Shown piece by piece: positions 48,971 to 61,300 of a DNA stretch of 64,000 nt. Source of the stretch: Lingula anatina (Eukaryota > Brachiopoda > Lingulata > Lingulida > Lingulidae); assembly GCF_001039355.2 (NCBI RefSeq), contig NW_019773737.1, positions 1-64,000 on the forward strand, read 5' to 3'. The notes under the pieces are model-generated. The model saw only the letters and a list, made by a program, of their open reading frames with translations, did no database searches and was not told where the DNA came from. Numbering within the stretch: the stretch's first letter is position 1; each line of letters opens with the position of its first letter. Position numbers and translations under genes: made by a program.

Positions 48971-48974
48971 ATGA
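48924..48974 (+). CDS. Upstream ORF overlapping the MuSK start codon
   Basis: ATGATGGCGG at 48924 opens a 16-codon ORF ([16 protein letters not shown]) whose TGA (48972-48974) overlaps the main ATG (48971-48973) as ATGA. Such overlap can allow termination-reinitiation or repress the main ORF. It matters only if transcripts start upstream of 48924. Confidence 0.5.
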   Translation: MMAGHEIWVTYSVMEK

Positions 48975-51900
48975 AGCAACTGATCTTATTCTTCATTTGT
49001 ATGAAGATTGTTGCAAGCCAGAATGTCGGTATGTATATGTTTGCCTTAAACTTAATGTTATTTTTTTTATCATTTGAGAGTTACTTGTCAGCCATTGGCA
49101 CTGCTTCAACATGGCACAAGTACAGTAGTAGCAGGTCATTCGGTGCAATGGTAGAGCTAATTAGCTCATTATTCAAAACTATTTTGTAAAAAATAAGTAA
49201 TTAGCCGTGTCTCTGTAACATGTAATTTTACGGTAAGGCAGCAACTTTGAATCATGTGATGTACGTTTGTTCAGACTTTTCTGGTTTTTCTGTTATGCTA
49301 CAACCTGTAATCGTTAACTGCAGTACTCTCACCTGGGTCCCTCCCTTCCCATTTAGGCACCTCCCTTTTATGGTTCCAGTTCCATTCCATTTCAAATTTA
49401 TGGTCAAATTTAATACACATCATGTTTATGTTTTTTATGAGATTATAAATGTACATCTGTATGGATGAAAGATTTTCTTTTCAGTTATTATGTGTAAATT
49501 TGAAACAATCTGCATCACTCTGCTAGAAATTCAGATGGAAACTTATGACTAGATACTTGAAGTCATTTTATTGTTTATTTTATTTAAAACTTGATTTCCT
49601 TTAGGTGAATGAAATATCTTTTATAGTACATGTGCAAATTAACAAATGGTAAACATTTGTATATATTTCATAAATTCTTTTTTTACCTTAAATTGCAATT
49701 ATGTAAGTTGTGAATTGATATTGGAGAAACAAAAGAAAATTACCTTGCAAATTGGTAATCCTGGATTACTTAAGAGGGTTAATTTTACCTCATTATAAAA
49801 CATTGAACTGCAAGAAACTGTTGAGTTTGTTCTAGAAAGGAGAGAAAGAAGAAAGACATCATCTTAAATGAAAGTATATTGTGCAAAATTATACGTTCCT
49901 GAATGAGATAGAGCAAAATAGCTCCCTTTGTGTGTATTTATGAGGCAGTTGCTATATTATGTAGAAAATCTTCTGTGGCACAAAACTGCCAACATTTTTG
50001 AAGAAAAAAAAAAGAATATCAGAAAAAGAAGCTTATCCAAAGAATAAATGCAAGCAAATGCACTTCTGAATGATTTGATGTGGTAGCATACATCTGCTTT
50101 CTGCATTAATCAGGATCTTAACTACATTGGCTTGGTTGAAGAAAAACAGTTTAAGTGACTTGATATTATATCCCATGGCCAAATGTGTACTTGTTCATTA
50201 AATGATCGATCAATACACACTCAGAACTGCCCCTGTTATTGTGACAAATATGTGTGTGGGTGTCCCCTCCATAGAACAGCTAACCATTGTTTGTCACCAA
50301 GTGAGTGAGTGACAGCTACTGAATGCAGGAAGGAAAACCACAGGGATGTTTGTCACCAGGTTAAATCATGCTCCACCTTTGTGAAAATACTGGTTTAGAA
50401 CTAGAGTTTTGAAAACACTAGTACTGATGTAATTTTATCTGTACAGGGTGTGCAAAGTTGGAAACCCATGAAGTAAACAAATTTTGTGTAGTGTAGGAGA
50501 AAATGAAAAGCAGCTTTCAATCTGTCAGGTGTATGTGTATGCAAGATATCAGGTGTTTGTAGATATCTCTTCAGCATTATACTCTGGCACAGGAGATTGA
50601 AAAGGAATTATGGAAGTAACATACAGAAACTGTTAAGATATTGATCTATAACATCAACTGCCTTAGCAAAGCTTGTTTTTCTTGCCACCAAAGGTATCTC
50701 CCAAAATTTGATTGTATAAACCAATTTCCAGGTAAATTTGGTAAAATATCTCTATTTCACTATATCTGGGGACTGTGAGTCTAGGAGTTAATAAGCTTAT
50801 ATTAGCTTTTAATACACGCACATCAGGCTCCTAATTCTAGATCATCTAGACCACCAAGCTTGAGTCATTAAAATCTGACCCACCAGAGAATTAGAAATCC
50901 CAGTCAGTTTTGAAGGAGGGAAAAGGGCTAGAAGACCCACATAGATTTCTTAGCCTACAATTTTTTTCATCAAGTTCAAAGGATCTACATGGATTTCAGC
51001 TTTGAAAAAAGAGCTCTTATGTAGTTCAGGATTATGTACAAGTGTGGTATTGTTATGCCAGACTACACTTTTTGGTTTCAGTCTCTCCTTTGCATTAAGC
51101 TAGCATGAGATGTCCTGAAGGGTTTCACACTTTGTGTTAAGAACACTGTTGTGCTTTTTCACTAAAGAAGAAAAAGAGTTGTTATTGTTAGCTTGGAATA
51201 CCACTTGTTCATTTGGGAACGTTTATAAAATCAGCAGAAATAAGAGATGTGGTTAAAAAAGAAAGAAATAGAAGGGCTCGTTTAGCATTTCCAACATCTG
51301 GTTGTGTTGATTTAGTTGACAAGTGATTACTCAGACAGATCATTAGGAAGAGAGGCTTTGAATATTACCAATCAAAATGGAATACCCAGGAGTGGTGTAT
51401 TATCCTCTGGCATTGAATTGTACTGTCATTCCTGACACTCCTATTTATCTAAGCAAGGGAGCAAAAATACACTTTTTGGTATTCTTTTTTTGTTTCTTGT
51501 ATATTCAAGTTGTTTAGGTGGAACAATTGTCTTTCTACACTGCAGGTTATGTGAGAGATATTATTGTAAATATGTGTGAAGACTTTAGAGAGAGGTGTTA
51601 TTGCCCGTTAAGTGTAAATTTTATTTCATGTAAAAAATCCATTTTATAGCTTTTTGTTTAAATAAAGAAGTGTTACAAAGAATTTCTGTCAAATCTCACC
51701 ATGGAATACTTTAGTCTTTTGGATAATTTATCCATTTATTTTAGTACATTATTTTGAATGATTGTGACCTAACAAGTATGGTAATTGATAGATAACTGAT
51801 ATGTAACTTTGGTTGTAATCAGAAGCAGCTGTTGAAATAAAACTTAAAACTTGTCCAGAGATCCTGACTGACCATATGATTAAAATTAAATTTCTAAATT

Positions 51901-52307
51901 TAAGTTGAATTAAAAAAAATAAGGCACCTCGATGATGGTGTAAGTGTCCATAGAAATCTATCCATGTATAACTTGTCTTTTCAAGTTTTATATTTAGTCT
52001 GATCACGTTATCTCAATTTTAAAATAATTTTTGTATTCTTGAAATAAATGTAGATTAGTAAAATGTTCATCAAGCAATTTGACAATTTTCATGAATACTT
52101 CAGAAAATTATATTTTGCTTAGAGTTAAAGGTAGACCAGTGGTCTAACCATGTTTTGTTATAAAAAATGTCTGCTGTAAAATTCTTTTGAATTTTTGTTG
52201 CCTCTTTTTTTTTCTTCTTTATAATTTAAGATTTATAACAAAGAAAATTGTCTGAGGCCAGTTGGCACAAGGGTGGACGTGTTGCCAAGTGCCCCATGGC
52301 CAGTCAG

Positions 52308-52344
<37 letters not shown>

Positions 52345-55300
52345 TAAGATGAGTGAGACAGATGACCCTTATGTATTGCCATAAAATGCTGCTCCTATTC
52401 ACTAAAAAAACTTTGCCAGTTACAGTCACAAAAGAGTCAGCAGTCTTGAACTAGATAATTCTTTTGAGAGTCTTCTTAAGTGGTGGAAAGTTTGTCATGG
52501 ATCAAGTAATAGTAATTAGTATTTATGGTAGAGATGAGGGCTGGCAACTTGTGTATGTCATGTTTTGTATTATATTATCCCTAAGGTTATAAGCAGCTAA
52601 ATAGATTTGAGGGGGGGTCAGTGCTCAGAGCAAATGTCACTTGTTTACAGGGCAACAAGGATATCAGTTTGAAGTTTATTACCAGTGTGAGTGACGCCAA
52701 GCTCACAAGAGTATAATGATTGCTATTTTTTTGCATCATGCTGTCAGCATGCTGTCGACGTCAATTGCTGGTACAAAAAAATGAAAAAAGAAGAAAAAAG
52801 GCAATAACATCCTTTCCAGATCTTAGATGAATGCTTCAAGAAATATTGAGAATTATGAAGTGAAATGTAGTTTATCAAAAAAAAGAAATCAGTCCTTTTT
52901 TTATGTACAGACACAGATGTGTCTGTACATATTGCCATCACCTGCGTCTGTCGTCGCCGTCGCCGTCGCCGATGCCGATGCCGGCGCCGTGCACTTTCCT
53001 TGTAAACACGATAAGTGGAGGGCAGTTTTACTTTTTGGCTTTATATTTACAGAGCTGATGAATATTCATAAAACGCAGGTCAAGTTCGAAAATCAGCATG
53101 TTCGGGCCATTATTGTATAAGTTATGCTGTTTTTTCACTTTTCAGCATATATGCAACCCTGTAAACACATTTTAAGGCAAACCGTTAGGCCTGTTGTCAT
53201 GAAACTCACAGAAGTAATCAATCTTACTAAAACGCAGGTCAAGTTCGAAAATCGGCATGATCGGGCCACTATTTTAGTAGTTATGCTGTTTTTTCATTTT
53301 TCAGCATATATGCAACACCGTAAACACAATATAAGAAAAACAGATGGGCCAATTGTCATTAAACTCACAGGAGTGGTCAATCTTACTAAAACGCAGGTTG
53401 AGTTCGAAAATCAGCATAATCGGGCCATTATTTTAGAAGTTATGCTGTTTTTTCACATTTCCTCAGATTCAATTCTTAGGCATGTTAACAGTCTCATTAT
53501 TTAACTAATAAGATACGTAAAAGTGTTTGTTTGACATTTCCTGCATCTTTACAACATTGTTAGTTGATTATGTAAAAATGATGGTAAACTTGTTATCATG
53601 TATTGTGTAATAAAGTGTCAAAAATGGAAATAAACTCATATCATTGCAGTTTGTCAGATTCAATCATTCACTATGTTCAGAATCTCAGAATGGAGGAAAT
53701 TGGACATTTAACACTGTTCTATTGATATTTTTCCCATCTCATCAATTTTCTTAGTTGATCATATAAAAATGGCAGTAAACTGTTAATTTTGTTTTATGTT
53801 AAAAATTGTTAAAAATGGAAAAAAAAACATTTCAGAACAGTGCTGTCTTGTTTACATTTTGGCATTTTCAAGTTGTGACTTTGAAGTTCCATGGGCCTGA
53901 AGACCTTTGCTAGTCACATTTTCTGAATATCCATGATACTAATATTTTATTATTAAAAATTGATGGTCATTATGCTGTTAAACATTATGTAATATTGCAT
54001 CAAAATTTGAAAAAAACCTATTTTGGGCACTGCTCCCATGATGACCATTTAAGAAAAACCATGTCACTTACTGTTCTCAAACAGTACAGTAAATATGTAC
54101 AGATGTGTCTGTACATATTGCCATCACCTGCGTCTGTCGTCGCCGTCGTCGCCGTTGCCGACGTCGTGCACTTTTACCGATAACACGATAAGTGGAACAC
54201 CGTTTCTGCTTTTGGCTTGAAACTTACAGAACTGGTGAATATTCCTAATACGCAGGTCAAGTTCGAAAATCAGCATGATTGGGCCATTATTGTAGAAGAT
54301 ATGCTGTTTTTTCACTTTTCAGCATATATGCAACACCCTAAACACATTTTAAGGAATGTACTTTTGCATCAGAATTGACAGTAGCCTATTTTGTGCATAG
54401 TTATTTCCTCTTTTTTGTCTGTACATTTGACAGCTTTGCTGCCTTGTTTTCCTTTGTGTAGTTAACACAATTTGATGCACCTTTCTTTATTTTCTATTTT
54501 TTAAAATCAAAACAATTATTGATCATTAAACTGTTGCAAAATGGCAGATTTTATCTCAATAAGTGCTCATTAGGTGCTCAGTGTTGCCAGTGTTCATGTT
54601 GCATGCATAATTTCTCTCTGTATGGTCTGTAAGATTGCTGCTTTAAGTTTGGTTATAATGTAACATTGGTGTTTTACAGGCCTGCGTTGACTTCTTTTAC
54701 ATCGTGGAATCTGCTGTTTGTAATTATGTAAATTTTGCCTTTAATTTATGAATTTTATTTTGATTTGTTTTATTATTATCATTTTTTAATCATTAAAACA
54801 TTTTGCTTCACATAACCAGGCAGTTAAACAAGTTGGGTGTAAAACTTAAAATGTACCAATGAGTAAGTGGCGTGAACTAATAATTTTGATTTTGCTCCAA
54901 TTTTAGGTCCAGTGATAACTACCTCACCCCAGAACAGAACTGTTTTGATCACCTCTGTCTCCCAGCTCACCCTTCACTGTGCTGCTACAGGGAACTCTAC
55001 AGTACGCTACTCATGGCAGAAAAATGGAACTTTTCTTTACAACTTTGGCTCCAAATATAGGATCCTGCCATCAGGAACACTCAAAATCCGCCATCTCTCC
55101 CTCCGTGATAGTGGCTGGTATAGATGCTTGGCCTCCAACAGACAAGGAGAGGTTTACTCTCCATATGTTCTCGTGTTGGTTCAAGGTAAGGTTTTGATGA
55201 GACATGGTCACATCAAATCTACACAACAGAAAATAATTTGTACAAATTGCTTATATTTCTGAATACTTATAGCAATAGAATAAAGCTCAAGAATTCTCAA

Positions 55301-58300
55301 ATATGAAGACTCTGTCAGTAAATAGTTCTGTTCAAGCACTTGGTACCCCAGGTAGTGTATACTGTTACAAATCTTCCTGAAATATCAATTCATATTGTCT
55401 TACATGATTCCTGTGATTAAAATCACCAAAAAATACACGTATACATGTCGCAATCAATATTGAAATCCAATCAGATTTTAAATCGGCTTAGACCAAATTA
55501 AAATCAATTCAGATTTTGAATCATCCTTGGCCAACTATAACTCGACTATGCAAGATTACTATCTCGCCAAGTAAGAAATTGAAATTTCAATATTACCGAA
55601 AAAGTGTTGTGTGAATGTCATTAATACATTACATGTGATTTTTATCTTTTGGTGATCATTAATTCGCAAAGTCAAGATTATCAAAACCAAAATGTTCAAT
55701 TCACAAAAATTTATAAATTTATTCCTTTCAAAAAGAAATTCCTTAATTTCAAGCTAGAAGAAAATCCTTGTTGACTTATAATTAAAATTAAAAATTAAAG
55801 TTTTGAGACAAAAATGAAGATATGTATTTTTTAATTCAATCAAATCCAGCAGTGTGCAAAAATATTAAGAGAGGTGTAAATTTGTTCACAGTTGAACTAG
55901 AAGTTACATTTGCATCATTGTCAACTGAACCATTGCCCAATAGCTGCCTGCTTCCACCCTTCCCTACCCCACTTCTTCCCTTTCTACATGACTGTGATGC
56001 ATAATGAGTAGCCTTTTTGCTAATATTATTGAGGTGTAAAAGGTTTCATCCCAGTCTCTCTAAACCAAGCATATAAAACATGTTAAAGCATTAGATTAAT
56101 TAATAGCACCTCCCTCAAACCCGTTAATGTAAGCATTTATTTACCTGCCAAGAACAGTGAAAGGAAGCAACAATGGGAGAGGAGAAGTACACTAGGGCTG
56201 GGATTGAGTGCATGCAGTTAGGTAAACAGAGGCCTAGATTACCCCAGGACTTGTTCCAGTCAGGTCAAGACTCTCCCTGGATCCCGATGGCTCTGCTTAT
56301 TAAACAATGCAACCTTGTTCCTCTTAAGTAAGCTCTTCCCTGATCTGTAGGGGTGAAGCATTTTGGAGTACATGCATTTTCAGTTTTTGAGCTATTTAAT
56401 TCTTGGCCACTTTTGTTGGAGAACCCTTTTGCAGAGCTCTATTTAGTGACTATGAGTGAAAGGTGTTTTCCATATATGCGCAAGACTTTTTTGAAAGAAA
56501 AAGAAAAAACATGGAGTACTTCTGTCCTCAAATTTAATTGACTGAAAAAAAATCCACTTGACCAAAATGAAAATTATTTTAGGCATATTAGATAGATAGA
56601 GATTGCATAAGATATAACATATTCTGCAGTGTCTTTGTGCGTGCATGTGAGTGTGATATATATTGTACAGTAATTCTATGCAACAAAAATAGCCTGTTAC
56701 TGAGTCTTTCTTGTTGTTAATCAGCACTTCAAAAATGTTTGTAATCATTCTCTTATATGATATACTCTTAACAGGCTTCCCAAACAGTTACAGTACACAA
56801 CCAGGGGACATTGACATGAACTCAAAAACTATTTTATTTTCTGGTTATATTGTGGTTTTTTAGTTGTTATCAATGTTCCCTAGTTGTGTGTGTCGTAACT
56901 GTTTTGAAGGCCTGATTTGGAATGTTGTTACCAGTGATGGAACTTTTCTGTAACTCTCCCTAAGGATAAACAATTGCATATATGATAAACATACTGTCAG
57001 TGTGTAAATGTTGAATATTAGCGCATAAATTGATATAATTTTCAGCCCCAGCTGAAATCGTTGATGGACCAAAGGATCGTAAGGTGTGGTGGGGAACTGT
57101 TGTGCGATTGCAGTGCCGTACTGTGGGTAATCCAATGCCTCACATTCTGTGGCAAAAGAATGGTATACCAGTAAGTATTCACTATTATATATATAAATAT
57201 ATTGCTTAATATTAATTTGCCTTGTTTATGTCACGACTGGGGATTCTAGAACATTTCTTTTAGCATTGAAATTTGGGATAAATTAACTTTCATTGCAATT
57301 CTATCAAAGTACAGTATGATAAGATTGTTAAGTGCAGAATAAAGAGACCCAGTTGCACTTAGTGCATCTTTGACATATCTGTTTTTCACTGTTTTATACA
57401 TATGAGGAAAGGGTGTGGCACTTATTGAAGAGCCATACCTCCTTTGTGTGGTTCCCAATTCAAACTTCCTTTCTGTTTAATGCTAAAAATGAAGTTCCCT
57501 AAAATGTGGGTTTTCCTCAAGATGTTTTGCTGTCATCTGGAAATATTCATCCTTGAGCCTGCCCCTTGCTTGCACATGTGCGTGAAAATGAAAGGTTGAG
57601 TGCCTAATGGCTGTGAATGTTAATATAGCTGAGTAGATTATTTACAAGGTAAATAATTCTATTGTGTTTTTTGATGTCAAGCAGACCAGTTAGTTAGCAT
57701 ATGTGTGTCATAATAATATTAGTAGAGATAAATTCCTCCCAGATACTTGTTATTACAAGAAGCTACTGATGAAGTCTGTATTTTCAAAGGTTATTTTTGT
57801 AGGCATGATGGTTAAGGGGATGGGTATTTAATGTGTGTGCGGTCAGTTTAACAGGTGAATGGACAACTCCCCTGAGTTGAATTCAAAATTGCAGTTTTTT
57901 TTTTGTAGCAGAGATAATGAAAATTTCTGACTGATTGTTTAACTATTAACTTTTTGTCTGTAGGATAAAAAAAAACTTAAAGAAAGATGGTAATTATTGT
58001 GAAATAAAAACTCAGCATCATATAATGCAAGAACTTCCATATTGTTCTGCAGATCAGTTTGCTGAATAAGCCAGCACTTAGTCTGCATGTTGTAGGCTAT
58101 CATCGTTTTTTCCTCTCTGCTGTAGATCCCTGCATTATACATCTGCTGACCTTGTGCTTTCATTCATTTCAGCTATGTTAAACAAGGTTAATTCTGATGC
58201 CCTTAGGAAAACATGTCGCCTTAAACAGTTATGACTGCAATGGCATTGACTGATTTGAATTTTTTTTCATCAGGAAAAAAATGTATCTCTTAAATCCACT

Positions 58301-61300
58301 AGTTCTGTTACTAGGTCTCCAAAGGAAGATCTGTGATAAATTTTTTTCTTCTTTCTTTTGTGACCCACAATAATACTATTTTTCTTCATGTACTTACAAT
58401 TTAATGATTGGCTTTATCAATAATTGCATGATGATGACATATTACTTACTGACGTGACTAGGATTTTGATGTCCAACAACCACATTTTTCTGTAAGTCAA
58501 ACTGTTAGACCTCAGGGTGATTTTTTCCCCCTACAATTTGTGACATGCAGAAGTCAGTATCTTATGGTTTAAACTTGCATCTTGGCTAAGTAGACAAAAT
58601 TTTTTTTTAATGTTTAACATTTTTTATCAACAGTAAGTTAGTTCTCTTTTCATTTTCAATGAAAAACAAATTTTGATTTTAGATTATGAAAAATCTCTCA
58701 GCAGTTTACATTGGTGATTAAAGAGAAAGACTTTTCTTAAGAACGATGTAAAGTGTTGGCATTAGTAGTTTTTCTTGTATAAATTTATTCATGTTTATTT
58801 TTATAAAGGTCATTGATGAAGACACTGGGGATACATACACCAAGTCTTACATCCTATACAATGCAACAGAGACTGCTACATTTGAGTGTGAGGCCTTCAA
58901 CAAACATGTAGGTGGCATCACAAGGAGGAGACAGATTGCTACTGTGACAGTAGTCGGTAAGTATTATTCTGTTCTAACAGTTGTTTATACATAAACTCTG
59001 TGTCACTATATTTAATAAAATGCACAGTAATATCTATTTAGTTGAGACAAAGTATGTGAGTTTTTTCTTCTTCTTTTTTTTCTTTTTACGAATTGGTATG
59101 TTTGATTGGTTCTGTATTCAAAATACATGAACTTGATATTATGTGTATGACGTATGGTAATATATGATATGCATATTAATGATGGAATAAACTTAATGTT
59201 AAAAGAATGTAACTGTTGTATGAATATTAATAAATGAATTGGCTTTTCGTGTACTGTAAAGCATGGCTCATTTTGTAAGTGTAACAATTGCTATATGTAA
59301 ATAGGAAGAACTATTAATGTTTGTAATATCACACATTGCCTAATGCTTGTAATTGTGTTCTTTGTCTTTATTTTTTTAACCACAATTAGAACCAGCAAGG
59401 TAAGTTGACATTGAGATGGCTTTATTTGTTACCTAGCTGCTTGTAGGGCAACCTAATTATTTTATTTTGACCATTTTTTCCAAATATTGCTACTTACAAT
59501 AGGATGTATTGACACCTTTCTTGGGCTTGACAACCTAAGTAGCATTTAGTGTGCACTTCATTTAATTTCATGCATTATGTACATGATCACATATGCAGTG
59601 CACTTATATCTCATATTGATTAGTTTTTTGTAGATAAGCAAATAACAATAACTTTTTTTCTGGCACTCTTTATAATTTACCTTTGTGGTCTATTTTAATC
59701 CCACCTGCTTCTTCATTTATCAGTCCATCTGGTATTCTTTGAACAAGAATCCCCCCCCCCTAAAAAATCAATAAAGATAAAATATGAACATAATAGCTCA
59801 AGTCAACTATTTCGAAGTCTTAGTCCTGTTAATTCAGTTGTATGAAAATCATTTATCATGTTGACCTTTAAATACATCAACAATTCATTGTATCTGTTGG
59901 TATTGATAATGATGTCACATCTTTCCATATTTCAGACCACCTGGCTACTGTTCAAATTATAATGGAACCATTTGTAAGAAGTACATCGGAAGTAGATCTG
60001 TCTTTTTTAACACTTCCTTTGAGAATCCAGAAGAAACCAATGAAAAAATTGTTAAAGGCCTGTGGCTTGAAATGATTGAGCCCTTTGACAAGTTGTGTCG
60101 TGGACCAGCAGAAAAGATGCTCTGCCATTATGCTTTCCCAGACTGTGATACATCTCAAGAATTTGACATGCCCAAGCCACTCTGCATGTAGGTTTTTATG
60201 CTTGGAATATAATAACTTTAAACTATGTCTGCAAAAAAATAAATATATATATTTCGTATATTTGACAATAATAAAGTTTTCTTTGACTCATTTTTAAAGG
60301 GAATCTTAAAAGTTATTTTCAAATCAAAATTTTATCAAAATTAATCACAACTCTGGCCGTTTGCCCATTTTCCTAAAGGAACCCAAGTCCAAACTGCACG
60401 CATATTGATCTTATCTCTATTCTTATATTCAGAAGATTATGCACTACAGTGATCTAATTTGGTCATGTCAAATATCTCTTTCCATGCATATTCTTCTAGG
60501 GAAACCTGCCTGGCTGTACAGGATCTCTACTGTTTTACCGAGTGGAAAATGATAGAAGATCATAAGCAGAAGGGCATTTTTTACCACAACCGCGGCCATT
60601 TCCGTCTTCCAAACTGCACTGCCCTGCCTCAATACCACAAAAACAATCAGTCCTGCATAAGAATCCAGTGGTTTGAAAAGAAAAATAAAAAATTTACTAG
60701 TAAGTCCTATCATTCTTTACTTGTCATTAATTGAATTATTTATGTGGTATGAAATTGTGGATCTGTTGTCATTCTTAAATGACAACTTATAGGACTTGGG
60801 GTTTTAATATGCATAAATGTCAGTGTAATTTACAGCTATTAGTTTCTTCTAATGGAATCGATTGCACTTATTGTAAATCAAGTAATGGTGAACATTGCAT
60901 TTCCAGGTAATTGCTACTTTGGCAATGGACAATACTACAATGGCACAAAAAATATTACAAAATCTGGAAAAATTTGTCAGAAGTGGTCATCTCAGCTACC
61001 ACATACTCACAACAGGGTCCCTGAGGTCTTTGAGGAGTTGCAGAATGCTGAGAACTACTGTCGCAATCCTGGTGGAGAGGTGGAACATCCATGGTGCTAT
61101 ACTGTTAATAAGACATTGCGATGGGATTACTGTGATATTCCTGTGTGTGATGGTAAGGGATGCTGTAACATTACCCAAACATCACTGTTGTTTCTGAAAT
61201 GTGTACCTTTTGGGAAGGCAAAATGTTGTAGATTTTATTTTCTTGCAAGTATTAACCTTTTGTAATATTACTCTTGGGATATCCAGAACACAGACATTCT

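Noticed and set aside
52310-52338. Poly-T run as the tail of a minus-strand processed pseudogene or SINE
   Set aside because: No coding match, A/B-box promoter or target duplication could be found next to it.
53124-53504. 126-codon ORF with internally repeated peptide text
   Set aside because: It is a read-through of the 160-bp non-coding tandem repeat; the repeats lack stops in one frame and the same text appears wherever the repeat does.
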